A DNA stretch of 64,000 bases from Sinomicrobium kalidii (lineage in GTDB: Bacteria; Bacteroidota; Bacteroidia; Flavobacteriales; Flavobacteriaceae): assembly GCF_021183825.1 (NCBI RefSeq), contig NZ_CP089211.1, positions 4,012,501 through 4,076,500 on the forward strand. Reading direction: 5' to 3'. Position numbers and translations under genes: made by a program. Below, in pieces: positions 53,037 to 62,327 of this stretch (positions are counted from its first letter, which is position 1; each line of letters begins with the position of its first letter). The notes beneath the pieces were generated by a model, which searched no databases, was not told the DNA's origin, and saw nothing but the letters and a program-made list of their open reading frames with translations.

Positions 53037-53439
53037 TGTATACTTGCTTCCGGGAGCATTGCGTTACCGCTTGTCGAAACGTGGAATGATTTTGGATTTC
53101 AGATATGAGATGTTATGATCTATGATTATAAGATGCAGCAATTAAATCGTTAGGCGTTACGGGAAGTTATTCGGGTATTGCTTTACCGGGATTTCGGATA
53201 TGCTGAAAATCCTTATGGCTTTTAAGGTCCTCTGGTAACAGTGAAAGGAATCCGTAACCTGCGACATTAAAATTGGGTATGGTCCATGATTTTTCAGAAA
53301 GGAAATTACGAAATGTAAATAGTATCAGGAAAGGATGATGGATGTATAAACAAATAAAAAACGCCGGCTAACAGAAATACAAAGTTACCGGCGTTTTTAA
53401 TTATACACAAAAAACAGAATTATTTACCGTTACCGTATC
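53037..53439. other. intergenic spacer with terminator and degenerate repeat
   Basis: No gene is supported. The region carries a hairpin terminator at 53356-53398 and a block near 53160 (CGGGAAGTTATTC) that has a diverged counterpart near 62468, described among the findings. Confidence 0.55.
53356..53398. terminator. bidirectional terminator beside GSII
   Basis: AAAAACGCCGGCTAAC and GTTACCGGCGTTTTT pair with one bulged C. The A-run and T-run on the two sides make it a good terminator for the minus-strand GSII gene and possibly for the exchanger gene upstream. Confidence 0.7.
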
Positions 53440-54471
53440 TTAAACGGCAACAGCTTTGTCTACTTCAACTGATTTTACCGTTTTAATGATCCTGGCCGCA
53501 ATTTTATAAGGGTCACCGTTAGATGAAGGCCTGCGGTCTTCCAGCCATCCTTTCCAGCCGCGTTCTACAGTTGCGATCGGAATACGTATGGAAGCGCCGC
53601 GGTCGGAAACTCCGTAGCTGAAATCGGTAATGGAGGCGGTTTCGTGTTTTCCGGTGAGTCGCTGGTCGTTATCGGCACCGTAAACATCGATGTGTTCTTT
53701 TACCACGGGACGGAATGCCTCGCAAACGCTTTCATAAACGGCTTTGTCGCCGCAGCTTCGCAGTGTGGAATTAGAGAAGTTGGCATGCATACCGCTTCCG
53801 TTCCAGTCGAGGTTTCCAAGAGGTTTGGGGTGCCAGTTTACGGCAATACCATATTTTTCGCAAATTCTTTCGAGGAAATAGCGGGCTGCCCAGATCTGGT
53901 CACCGGCTTCGGCCGCACCTTTGGCGAATATCTGGAATTCCCATTGTCCGGCAGCAACTTCGGCGTTGATACCCTCTACATTGAGTCCTGCTTCCAGGCA
54001 TACGTCCAGGTGTTCTTCCACGATCTCCCTTCCGTACGCATTGTTTGCTCCTACGGAACAATAGTATTGTCCCTGAGGGGCCGGGTATCCGTTGGCAGGG
54101 AAGCCAAGGGGTTTATTTGTTTCGGGGTTCCAGAGGAAGTATTCCTGTTCGAAACCAAACCAGAAGTCATTGTCATCGTCATCAATAGTAGCCCTTCCGT
54201 TGGAAACATGCGGCGTTCCGTCCGGATTCAACACTTCACACATCACCAGGTAAGCATTATTGCGCTGGGGGTCGGGGCAGATAAAAACAGGTTTGAGCAG
54301 GCAGTCTGAAGAATTTCCCTCAGCCTGCTCCGTAGAAGAACCGTCAAAAGACCATATTTCACAATCTTCCAGTTTCCCGGAAAAATCACTCACAATTTTT
54401 GTCTTGCTCCTCAAGCTCTGCGTCGGTACATAACCATCTAACCAAATGTACTCAAGTTTAGCTCTACTCAT
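53440..54471 (-). CDS. glutamine synthetase, GSII type
   Basis: 343 residues, the length of the eukaryote-like GSII class. Key blocks: WSFDGSSTEQAEGNSSDCLLKPV (beta-grasp and the GSSTGQ-type signature), WFGFEQEYFLW (metal Glu), NAEVAAGQWEFQI (metal Glu), NWHPKPLGNLDWNGSGMHANFS (catalytic and ATP binding) and RGASIRIPIATVERGWKGWLEDRRPSSNGDPY. It condenses ammonia with glutamate using ATP. It is divergent from the GSIII gene across a 533-nt spacer, so the two are probably controlled in the same region. Confidence 0.95.
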   Translation of the reverse strand: MSRAKLEYIWLDGYVPTQSLRSKTKIVSDFSGKLEDCEIWSFDGSSTEQAEGNSSDCLLKPVFICPDPQRNNAYLVMCEVLNPDGTPHVSNGRATIDDDDNDFWFGFEQEYFLWNPETNKPLGFPANGYPAPQGQYYCSVGANNAYGREIVEEHLDVCLEAGLNVEGINAEVAAGQWEFQIFAKGAAEAGDQIWAARYFLERICEKYGIAVNWHPKPLGNLDWNGSGMHANFSNSTLRSCGDKAVYESVCEAFRPVVKEHIDVYGADNDQRLTGKHETASITDFSYGVSDRGASIRIPIATVERGWKGWLEDRRPSSNGDPYKIAARIIKTVKSVEVDKAVAV

Positions 54472-55004
54472 ATCATTTCATAATTTAAATTGAACACTAA
54501 ATATGTCGGTATAATCGGCGTAAAATTAATATTTTTTTAAATACCTCATAAATTTAAGGGGTTATAATGTTATTTTACAGTTAATTTTTAATTATACCCT
54601 ATTTTAAACAAGGGTGTTTTAAAAATAATTTATTTTAACCCCCTTGTTTTTGATTTATGTCTAAACTAATTTGCTGTTTAAACCAAAAAAACCTGCCATA
54701 CTAAAGTGGGGGGTAAAATATAACGGATTGCTATTTTTTTGTTCAAACCCTTATTTTCGAAGAGGGATGTTCAGGAAAACTGTTTTTTTATTGAGGTATT
54801 TTCATATATTTGGTGCGGACGGGAGATGAGGGTATTATTCGTATCTTCATTAATTTGACGTTGAGATGATGATATAATGATGAAGCGGACAAAAGTACGG
54901 ACCCGATACGATAAATATCCCCTTCCCCGGGTTTTGCCGGCATAAGGCATGATTGTTAAGAAGCACAGAGAAACCACAAAAAACAATAAAATCACAAATA
55001 CAAT
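54472..55004. promoter_or_regulatory. divergent control region of two glutamine synthetases
   Basis: A 533-nt AT-rich spacer. It includes a long imperfect inverted repeat at 54606-54649 with terminal arms AAACAAGGG and CCCTTGTTT, and a TATATTTG box at 54805-54812 that could drive GSIII with a long leader. No binding protein can be named. Confidence 0.45.
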
Positions 55005-57191
55005 ATGGCAACAATCAGATTTAGAGCTATACAGGAAACATTCAACAGGGTTTCGGTCCCGATACAGGAGACTGTGAAGCGTTCGGAGTTGTTCGGATCT
55101 AATGTATTCAATGAGACGGCAATGCGGCAGTTCATGACAAAGGAAGCTTTTACCAGTGTGATGAACGCCATAGAATTCGGAGAAAAAATAAACCGTAAAA
55201 TAGCCAACCAGGTGGCGGCAGGAATGAAAGACTGGGCCATTTCAAAAGGGGCGACGCATTATACCCACTGGTTTCAGCCTTTAACAGGTTCTACCGCCGA
55301 AAAACACGACGCCTTTTTTGAAACTATCGGTGGCGGAATGGCCATGGAAAAATTCGACGGAAGCCAGCTGGTGCAACAGGAGCCTGATGCTTCGAGCTTT
55401 CCCAACGGTGGTATCCGGAATACTTTTGAAGCCCGTGGTTATACGGCATGGGACCCGACTTCCCCGGCATTTATTTATGCAGGGACGCTTTGTATTCCTA
55501 CGGTCTTTGTCGCTTATACGGGAGAAGCCCTGGATAATAAAGCGCCGTTGCTCAGGGCTTTACAGGCTGTAGATAATGCGGCTACCGAAGTAGCCAGATA
55601 TTTTGATAAGAACGTAACCAAAGTTACCGCTACGCTTGGATGGGAACAGGAGTATTTCCTGATAGACAAGGCACTGGCCTATACCCGGCCCGATCTTGTC
55701 CTGGCCGGAAGGATGCTTTTAGGACATTCTGCAGCTAAGGGACAACAACTGGACGACCACTATTTCGGGTCCATTCCCAACAGGGTAGTGAATTTTATGC
55801 GCGACCTTGAGATAGAGTGCATGAAACTGGGAATTCCGGTAAAAACACGCCATAACGAAGTAGCACCTAACCAGTTCGAACTGGCGCCGATTTTTGAAGA
55901 AGCCAGTATGGCCGTAGATCATAATTCCTTGTTGATGGATGTTATGGATAAAACCGCAGACCGGCATAACTTCAAGGTACTGTTTCACGAAAAACCCTTT
56001 GCGGGAATTAACGGCTCCGGAAAACACAACAACTGGTCGCTGGCCACCAATACCGGCGTAAACCTGTTGAGTCCCGGGTCAACTCCCATGAAAAACCTCC
56101 AGTTCCTCACCTTCTTTATCAATACCATAAAAGCGGTAAACGAATACGAAGAACTTATCCGCGCATCGGTGGCCTCGGCGACTAACGATCACAGGCTGGG
56201 GGCCAATGAGGCACCGCCCGCCATTATTTCAGTATTCATCGGCGAACAACTCACCAGGGTGCTCGACGAACTGGAAGATGTATCCACAGGAAAGCTGTCG
56301 CCTAAAGAAAAAACCGACCTTAAACTGAACGTAGTCGGAAAAATACCTGAAATATTACTGGATAATACCGACCGTAACAGGACCTCACCGTTCGCATTTA
56401 CCGGGAACAAGTTCGAGCTCCGCGCCGTAGGGTCCAAAGCAAATTGCGGCAAACCGATGACCGTACTCAATTCCATCGTCGCCAAACAACTCACCGAGTT
56501 CAAGAAAGAGGTTGATACCCTTATCGCCAAGAAGAAACTGAAAAAAGACGAAGCCATATTCAATGTGTTGAGAGAATACATCAAGGCTTCCCGAAGAATA
56601 CGTTTTGAAGGGGATGGCTATAGCGCCGCCTGGGAAAAAGAAGCTGCCCGTCGCGGTCTGAGTAACAACAAGACCACTCCGGTTGCCCTGAAGGCGATGA
56701 TCTCTAAAAAAGCCATTTCCCTGTTTGAGGAAATGAAGGTGATGAGTAAGGTGGAAGTGAAGGCAAGGTATGAAATCGAAGTCGAAGAATACACCATGAA
56801 AGTGCAGATCGAGGGCCGTGTGCTCGGCGATATAGCACGCAACCATGTTATTCCCACTTCTATCAGGTACCAGAACATTCTTATCGACAATGTAAAAGGA
56901 CTTAAAGACGTGTTCGGTACGGATTTCAAAAAAGTGGCTTCGGAACAGCTGGACCTTATCGAAGAGATCTCCGAGCATATTGCCGAGATCAATTCCAAGG
57001 TTACGGCAATGATCGAGGAAAGGAAAAAGGCCAATGTCATTACCAATCCCGAACTCAAGGCGGAAGCTTACTGCGAAAAAGTGAAACCGTATTTCGACGA
57101 AATCCGTTATCACTGCGACAAGCTGGAGCTGCTTGTTGATGATGAACTATGGACACTCACCAAATACAGGGAATTGTTATTTACAAAATAA
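55005..57191 (+). CDS. glnN: glutamine synthetase, GSIII type
   Basis: 728 residues, the size of the GSIII (GlnN) class. Typical segments include the N-terminal FGSNVFNETAMRQFMTKEAF, THYTHWFQPLTGSTAEKHDAFFE, the ATP-region GWEQEYFLID, KTRHNEVAPNQFELAPIFEEAS, FHEKPFAGINGSGKHNNWSLATNTGVNLL and the later NRTSPFAFTGNKFELRAVGS. It makes glutamine from glutamate, ATP and ammonia. Together with divergent GSII, it gives the genome two unrelated glutamine synthetase classes side by side. Confidence 0.96.
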   Translation: MATIRFRAIQETFNRVSVPIQETVKRSELFGSNVFNETAMRQFMTKEAFTSVMNAIEFGEKINRKIANQVAAGMKDWAISKGATHYTHWFQPLTGSTAEKHDAFFETIGGGMAMEKFDGSQLVQQEPDASSFPNGGIRNTFEARGYTAWDPTSPAFIYAGTLCIPTVFVAYTGEALDNKAPLLRALQAVDNAATEVARYFDKNVTKVTATLGWEQEYFLIDKALAYTRPDLVLAGRMLLGHSAAKGQQLDDHYFGSIPNRVVNFMRDLEIECMKLGIPVKTRHNEVAPNQFELAPIFEEASMAVDHNSLLMDVMDKTADRHNFKVLFHEKPFAGINGSGKHNNWSLATNTGVNLLSPGSTPMKNLQFLTFFINTIKAVNEYEELIRASVASATNDHRLGANEAPPAIISVFIGEQLTRVLDELEDVSTGKLSPKEKTDLKLNVVGKIPEILLDNTDRNRTSPFAFTGNKFELRAVGSKANCGKPMTVLNSIVAKQLTEFKKEVDTLIAKKKLKKDEAIFNVLREYIKASRRIRFEGDGYSAAWEKEAARRGLSNNKTTPVALKAMISKKAISLFEEMKVMSKVEVKARYEIEVEEYTMKVQIEGRVLGDIARNHVIPTSIRYQNILIDNVKGLKDVFGTDFKKVASEQLDLIEEISEHIAEINSKVTAMIEERKKANVITNPELKAEAYCEKVKPYFDEIRYHCDKLELLVDDELWTLTKYRELLFTK

Positions 57192-57212
57192 TGTAAATCC
57201 TGAACTTTGCTT

Positions 57213-57252
57213 AACGGGGAGATTTTGCATCAGCAGGATCTCCCCGTTTTTA
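57213..57252 (+). terminator. glnN terminator
   Basis: A perfect 11-bp stem (AACGGGGAGAT with ATCTCCCCGTT) encloses a 14-nt loop and is followed by TTTATT, 22 nt after the glnN stop. Confidence 0.75.
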
Positions 57253-57491
57253 TTATCAGGTTAAAGGTTGAAATCCCGTAATTTCATTCGAGTTATTTTA
57301 GATTGGTATAAATTTTAGCCGCAAATACACGGAGATACCCATCGTTGTTTTTAGAGTGATTTGTGTATCCGTGGCAAAACCGGCTTTTAGTCTGCCGGAA
57401 ATCTATGGGTTTCTGATCCGGAGTAGTTTGGTTTGACGTTCCGGGGAACAAATCCGGAGCCAAAATCGGCAATCTTCATCCCGAAATTATG

Positions 57492-57499
57492 TATTTTTG
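57492..57499 (+). promoter_or_regulatory. -7 box for purM
   Basis: TATTTTTG, exact TAnnTTTG, 18 nt before the purM ATG at 57518. No clear -33 element. Confidence 0.45.
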
Positions 57500-57517
57500 C
57501 GGCAAACGACATTAATT

Positions 57518-58696
57518 ATGAGTGCTTCGGTAAGCAAGAGATATGCCCAGAGAGGGGTTTCGGCCTCCAAGGAAGATGTGCACAATGCCATAAAAAACAT
57601 AGATAAGGGACTTTTCCCGAAAGCCTTTTGCAAAATAGTGCCCGATCACCTCACTGCTGATGAGGCCAGCTGTCTCGTCATGCATGCCGATGGTGCGGGG
57701 ACCAAGTCGTCCCTGGCGTATATGTACTGGAAGGAAACCGGAGATCTGTCGGTCTGGAAAGGTATTGCACAGGATGCCCTTATCATGAATATAGACGACC
57801 TGTTGTGTGTAGGTGCTACGGACAATATTTTATTGTCTTCCACCATAGGGAGAAACAAAAACCGGGTTCCCGGGGAAGTGATCTCCGCGATCATCAACGG
57901 TACCGAAGAACTGGTCTCCGAACTGGGAAAATTCGGCGTAGCGATTCATTCCACCGGCGGGGAAACCGCAGATGTGGGCGACCTGGTACGTACCATTATC
58001 GTGGATTCTACAGTTACCGCCAGGATGAAGCGAAAGGATGTTATAGACAATGCGAATATCAGGGCCGGGGATGTTATTGTAGGACTGGCTTCCTTCGGGA
58101 AGGCCACCTACGAAAAAGAATACAACGGCGGGATGGGAAGTAACGGACTTACGTCGGCAAGGCATGACGTGTTTGCCAAATACCTTGCCGAAAAATACCC
58201 GGAAAGCTACGATCCGTCCGTTCCCGGAGATCTTGTGTATTCGGGTGGTGTGAAACTTACTGACCCGGTGGAAGGCTCACCCCTTGATGCGGGCAAACTG
58301 GTGCTGTCGCCCACAAGGACGTATGCCCCCGTAATAAAAAAAGTGCTGGAAAAATATACGGCAGAAGATATACACGGCATGGTACATTGCAGTGGCGGGG
58401 CACAGACCAAGATACTCCATTTTATAGACGATCTTCACGTTGTCAAGGACAGCCTTTTTGAAGTATCGCCGCTGTTTAAGCTGATACAACAACAGTCGGG
58501 AACAGACTGGAAGGAAATGTACCAGGTGTTCAACTGCGGACACCGTATGGAACTGTATGTGGATGAAAAGATTGCCGAAGATATTATTGCGATTTCAAAA
58601 TCATTTGATGTTGATGCAAAGGTTGTGGGCCGGGTGGAAGCGTCAGATCGCAAAAAACTTACCATACGAAGTGAATTCGGGGAGTTCGAATATTAA
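57518..58696 (+). CDS. purM: phosphoribosylformylglycinamidine cyclo-ligase
   Basis: 392 residues from the ATG at 57518; a TTG at 57497 in the same frame overlaps the -7 box and is not a plausible start. PurM makes AIR from FGAM with ATP in purine synthesis. Visible blocks are VMHADGAGTKSSLAYMYW, the DALIMNIDDLLCVGAT segment, the STGGETADVGDLVR loop, DVIVGLASFG, HGMVHCSGGAQTKILHF and QVFNCGHRMELYV. The Bacteroidota form is somewhat longer than E. coli PurM. It is followed by prfA after 46 nt. Confidence 0.94.
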   Translation: MSASVSKRYAQRGVSASKEDVHNAIKNIDKGLFPKAFCKIVPDHLTADEASCLVMHADGAGTKSSLAYMYWKETGDLSVWKGIAQDALIMNIDDLLCVGATDNILLSSTIGRNKNRVPGEVISAIINGTEELVSELGKFGVAIHSTGGETADVGDLVRTIIVDSTVTARMKRKDVIDNANIRAGDVIVGLASFGKATYEKEYNGGMGSNGLTSARHDVFAKYLAEKYPESYDPSVPGDLVYSGGVKLTDPVEGSPLDAGKLVLSPTRTYAPVIKKVLEKYTAEDIHGMVHCSGGAQTKILHFIDDLHVVKDSLFEVSPLFKLIQQQSGTDWKEMYQVFNCGHRMELYVDEKIAEDIIAISKSFDVDAKVVGRVEASDRKKLTIRSEFGEFEY

Positions 58697-58712
58697 TCTG
58701 ACAAAAATATTG

Positions 58713-58720
58713 TAATTTTG
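58713..58720 (+). promoter_or_regulatory. -7 box for prfA
   Basis: TAATTTTG, an exact match 22 nt before the prfA ATG at 58743. Confidence 0.4.
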
Positions 58721-58742
58721 CAAATCGAATGAACCACAGTAT

Positions 58743-59816
58743 ATGTTAGACCGATTAAACGTAGTAAAACAACGATTTGATGAGGTATCGGACCTTATCA
58801 TTCAGCCCGATATCATTGCGGACCAGAAGCGGTATGTGCAGTTGAACAAGGAATACAAGGACCTGAGGGCCATTGTTGAAAAACGCGAGGAATACAAGAC
58901 CGTATTGGACAATATCGCTGAGGCCGAAGAGATCATTGCAGACGGGACCGATGCGGAAATGGTGGAGATGGCCAGGATGCAACTGGAAGAGGCCAGGGAA
59001 AAACTCCCTGCGATGGAGGAAGAAATAAAATACCTTCTCATCCCAAAAGACCCGGAAGACACCAAGAATGCCATGATGGAGATCCGTGCAGGTACCGGAG
59101 GGGACGAAGCTTCCATTTTTGCGGGTGATCTGTACCGGATGTACACCAAATTTTGCGAAGGCAGGGGATGGAAAGTGAATGTGGTGGATTTTAACGAGGG
59201 GACTTCCGGCGGGTTCAAGGAAATTATTTTTGAAGTCAATGGCGAAGAGGTATACGGTACCCTGAAATTTGAAGCCGGGGTGCATCGTGTACAGCGTGTA
59301 CCGCAAACCGAAACCCAGGGCAGGGTGCACACCTCTGCGGCAACCGTAATGGTACTTCCCGAAGCCGAAGAGTTTGATGTGGAACTGGACATGAGCGATG
59401 TAAAGATTATCCGGACCACCTCTACCGGGCCCGGCGGACAATCGGTAAACACCACCTATTCCGCTATCCAGTTACAACACCTCCCTACGGGCATTGAAGT
59501 GCGGTGCCAGGACGAAAAATCACAGCACAAGAACCTGGAAAAGGCCATTAAGGTGCTCCGTTCCCGTTTGTATGAAAGGGAACTTGTCAAAAAACAGGAA
59601 GAAGACGCGGCCAAAAGGAAAAGTATGGTGTCCAGCGGAGACCGCAGTGCCAAGATACGGACGTACAACTATCCCCAGGGCAGGGTAACCGACCACAGGA
59701 TAGGGCTCACACTTTACGACCTGCAAAATATCATAAACGGAGATATCGAAAAGATCAGTGAGGAACTGAAACTTGCGGAAAATACCGAAAAGCTGAAAGC
59801 AAGCGAAGTGTTTTGA
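58743..59816 (+). CDS. prfA: peptide chain release factor 1
   Basis: 357 residues. The stop-codon-reading tripeptide is Pro187-Gln188-Thr189 ([11 protein letters not shown]), the RF1 PxT type, and the catalytic GGQ is at 231-233 ([12 protein letters not shown]). RF1 terminates at UAA and UAG. The N-terminal domain is helical and charged. It follows purM on the same strand. A strong terminator follows, separating it from the toxin-antitoxin pair. Confidence 0.97.
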   Translation: MLDRLNVVKQRFDEVSDLIIQPDIIADQKRYVQLNKEYKDLRAIVEKREEYKTVLDNIAEAEEIIADGTDAEMVEMARMQLEEAREKLPAMEEEIKYLLIPKDPEDTKNAMMEIRAGTGGDEASIFAGDLYRMYTKFCEGRGWKVNVVDFNEGTSGGFKEIIFEVNGEEVYGTLKFEAGVHRVQRVPQTETQGRVHTSAATVMVLPEAEEFDVELDMSDVKIIRTTSTGPGGQSVNTTYSAIQLQHLPTGIEVRCQDEKSQHKNLEKAIKVLRSRLYERELVKKQEEDAAKRKSMVSSGDRSAKIRTYNYPQGRVTDHRIGLTLYDLQNIINGDIEKISEELKLAENTEKLKASEVF

Positions 59817-59844
59817 TAAAAAACTTTTTGTGAGATAAACCCAA

Positions 59845-59887
59845 CAAAAATGCCGCACCGGACTCCTGTCGAAGTGCGGCATTTTAA
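59845..59887 (+). terminator. prfA terminator
   Basis: AAATGCCGCAC and GTGCGGCATTT form an 11-bp stem around 15 nt and are followed by TTAATAA; the stem starts 32 nt after the prfA stop. Confidence 0.65.
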
Positions 59888-59945
59888 TAAGCAGCCGGCA
59901 TGTGCCACAGAATATTCGTTAATGATTTTTTCGTTAAATTTGAAT

Positions 59946-60245
59946 ATGAAACTGATTGAAAATCATATTGAGAACTTGAAAAAGCTTTGCAATAAATATC
60001 ACGTAGATAAAATGTATCTTTTTGGCTCTGCACTCACATCCGATTTTAATTCCAATAGCGATATTGATTTTTTGGTGAGATTTAAACCGATCGACTTGAT
60101 CAATTATTTTGAAAATTATATGGCTTTCAAGGAAAATCTGAAAAAATTGCTAGGGCGGGAAATTGATCTGGTGGAAGAACAAACCTTAAAAAACCCTATA
60201 CTGATCAATTCAATTAATAAAAATAAAGAATTGATTTATGGATGA
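59946..60245 (+). CDS. mntA: MntA-type nucleotidyltransferase antitoxin
   Basis: 99 residues from the ATG at 59946; the longer frame starts inside the prfA terminator. The motif Gly27-Ser28-x10-Asp39-x-Asp41 (FGSALTSDFNSNSDID) is exactly the GSX10DXD signature of minimal nucleotidyltransferases. MNT antitoxins AMPylate and neutralise the HepT toxin. It overlaps the hepT start by 8 nt (TTATGGATGA). The gene is visibly more AT-rich than the flanking purM, prfA and pyrF. Confidence 0.9.
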   Translation: MKLIENHIENLKKLCNKYHVDKMYLFGSALTSDFNSNSDIDFLVRFKPIDLINYFENYMAFKENLKKLLGREIDLVEEQTLKNPILINSINKNKELIYG

Positions 60246-60585
60246 AAGAATTCTTAAATGGCTGTACGACATAAAACTGGCTATCGAAGAAATTGAGGGC
60301 TATTTTGAAAATCGGGAAAAAGATTTTTTTCAATATCGGGAAAATTTAATGCTGAAAAGGGCCATTGAACGTGATTTAGAGATTATTGGGGAAGCAATGA
60401 ACAGGATTCTGAAAAGAGATCGTTCATTGGAAAATCAGATTTCCAATGCAAAAGCAATTATAGGATTGCGAAATCAGGTGATACACGCTTATGATAACCT
60501 TTCCGATGAAAATATCTGGTCTGTTTTGATAAACCATCTTCCGGAACTTAAAAGAGAAGTTGATCGCCTGATTCTTCAAAACTAA
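60238..60585 (+). CDS. hepT: HepT-type HEPN ribonuclease toxin (DUF86)
   Basis: 115 residues. The conserved catalytic motif of the HepT group is Arg78-x4-His83-x-Tyr85 (RNQVIHAY), the RX4HXY signature. The rest is helical, as expected for HEPN. HepT degrades RNA or tRNA when not modified by MntA. The gene overlaps mntA by 8 nt, and pyrF starts 16 nt after it, so the pair may share a transcript with pyrF. Confidence 0.9.
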   Translation: MDERILKWLYDIKLAIEEIEGYFENREKDFFQYRENLMLKRAIERDLEIIGEAMNRILKRDRSLENQISNAKAIIGLRNQVIHAYDNLSDENIWSVLINHLPELKREVDRLILQN

Positions 60586-60601
60586 CAATATTGCAATAAT
60601 A

Positions 60602-61423
60602 ATGACAACACAAAAATTACTGGACCAGATACGTCGGAAAAAATCTTTTCTCTGTGTAGGGCTGGATGTGGACCTGCAAAAAATACCCGGGCATTTACTG
60701 GAAGAAGAAGACCCGATATTTGCCTTCAACAAGGCGATCATTGATGCTACCCACCACGCAGCCGTGGCCTACAAACCCAATATTGCTTTTTACGAAGCCT
60801 GTGGCGTAAAAGGCTGGAAGGCCCTTCGGAAAACCATCGATTACCTGAATGAGAATTACCCGGATGTGTTTACCATAGCCGATGCCAAAAGGGGAGATAT
60901 AGGCAATACCTCGGCCATGTATGCCAAGGCATTTTTCGAAGATCTGGGCTTCGATTCTGTTACGGTGGCCCCCTATATGGGAAAGGATTCCGTAGAACCT
61001 TTTTTGTCTTTTGAGGATAAACACACCATCCTGCTGGCCCTCACCTCCAATGAAGGCGCTTTTGATTTCCAGACCAGGGATTCCGATGGCAGGGAGTTGT
61101 ATAAACGTGTGCTGGAAACTTCCCGGCAATGGGAAAACAGTAAAAACCTGATGTATGTGGCCGGGGCGACGAAGGCGGAATACCTGACGGATATCCGTAA
61201 GATCATACCGGACAGTTTTCTGCTTGTGCCCGGTATAGGCGCACAGGGGGGAAGCCTGGAAGATGTCTGTAAATACGGAATGACCAAAGATGTAGGCCTG
61301 CTGGTCAATTCGGCGAGGGCGATCATATATGCATCAAGGGGAAAGGACTTTGCCGAAGCCGCAAAATCCGAAGCGGAGAAAATACAGCATCAGATGGCCG
61401 CTGTCATGGACACCGCTATGTAA
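60602..61423 (+). CDS. pyrF: orotidine 5'-phosphate decarboxylase
   Basis: 273 residues of the longer type-2 class of OMP decarboxylase. Visible blocks: [15 protein letters not shown], the catalytic [11 protein letters not shown] (Asp-x-Lys-x-x-Asp), [14 protein letters not shown] and [10 protein letters not shown] near the C-terminus. The enzyme makes UMP from OMP. It is 16 nt from hepT; an AT-rich toxin-antitoxin pair separates it from prfA. Confidence 0.95.
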   Translation: MTTQKLLDQIRRKKSFLCVGLDVDLQKIPGHLLEEEDPIFAFNKAIIDATHHAAVAYKPNIAFYEACGVKGWKALRKTIDYLNENYPDVFTIADAKRGDIGNTSAMYAKAFFEDLGFDSVTVAPYMGKDSVEPFLSFEDKHTILLALTSNEGAFDFQTRDSDGRELYKRVLETSRQWENSKNLMYVAGATKAEYLTDIRKIIPDSFLLVPGIGAQGGSLEDVCKYGMTKDVGLLVNSARAIIYASRGKDFAEAAKSEAEKIQHQMAAVMDTAM

Positions 61424-61529
61424 AGATATACGGTCGGGCACCTCTGCCGGAAGATGCTGCCATTTCTTTTGTGATACATAAGAAATAGTGTACTATAGAC
61501 CACAGCTTTTTAATTAAAACGGATGCTTA

Positions 61530-62327
61530 TTGACCTGTAAGGACCAAATACAACGGGAACTGGTATTGAAAGAAACACCGCGACGTATCATATCACTGGT
61601 GCCCTCCCAGACCGAATTGTTGTACGACCTCGGACTGGAAGACAAGGTGGTGGGCATTACGAAGTTTTGCGTTCATCCGTATCATTTTAAATCCCTCAAA
61701 ACTATTGTGGGAGGGACTAAAAAGGTGAAAACGGAGCGGATAAAGGCGTTATCCCCAGACATTATTCTGTGCAATAAAGAAGAAAACACCCGGGAAATGG
61801 TGGAGGAACTGGAAGAAATAGCTCCGGTGCATGTTTCTGATGTTTATACTATAGGTGATTCCCTTGAGTTGATCAGGCAATACGGGGAAATCCTTTCCTG
61901 TCGGACAGAAGCTTCCGGGATCGTACATAAAATACAATTCCGATTAACCGATTTTCAGAAATACATTCACGATAAACCCGAGCTAAAGGTCGCCTATTTC
62001 ATCTGGCGAAACCCCTGGATGGTGGCCGGGAAACACACCTTTATAGATCACCTGCTGACATTGAACCGCTTCCGGAATATCTACGCAGATAAGGAACGCT
62101 ACCCGGAGGTGGAACTGAAAAAAATACGCATGGATGGTGATCCCGACCTGGTGTTCCTGTCTTCGGAACCCTATCCGTTCAAGGACGAACATGCCTTTGA
62201 GGTGGGGCGGTTTACTCACCGTGCCAAAACGGTTTTTGTTGACGGGGAAATGTTCAGTTGGTACGGCTCCCGCCTGGCAAAGGCTTTTGACTATTTTAAA
62301 CAGTTGCGGGACAGGCTTGAAAATTAA
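61530..62327 (+). CDS. BtuF-like helical-backbone metal-receptor protein
   Basis: 265 residues starting with a TTG at 61530; the nearby ATG at 61523 is in another frame and stops at once. The protein reads IISLVPSQTELLYDLGLEDKVVG, typical of cobalamin/heme-type periplasmic binding proteins (PBP fold with a helical backbone), with WMVAGKHTFIDHLLTLNRFRN later. No signal peptide is seen, as in many Bacteroidota members of this group. No membrane or ATPase partner is adjacent and no cobalamin riboswitch was found in the 106-nt spacer. Ligand unknown. Confidence 0.82.
   Translation: MTCKDQIQRELVLKETPRRIISLVPSQTELLYDLGLEDKVVGITKFCVHPYHFKSLKTIVGGTKKVKTERIKALSPDIILCNKEENTREMVEELEEIAPVHVSDVYTIGDSLELIRQYGEILSCRTEASGIVHKIQFRLTDFQKYIHDKPELKVAYFIWRNPWMVAGKHTFIDHLLTLNRFRNIYADKERYPEVELKKIRMDGDPDLVFLSSEPYPFKDEHAFEVGRFTHRAKTVFVDGEMFSWYGSRLAKAFDYFKQLRDRLEN

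Larger units (their letters stand above)
57192..57517. other. spacer between glnN and purM
   Basis: 326 nt without a gene. It contains the glnN terminator (57213-57252), a piece related to an intergenic repeat at 57359-57381, and a TATTTTTG box at 57492-57499 in front of purM. Confidence 0.6.

Noticed and set aside
61424..61529. Cobalamin riboswitch before the BtuF-like gene
   Set aside because: No B12-box-like sequence or suitable fold was found in the 106-nt spacer.
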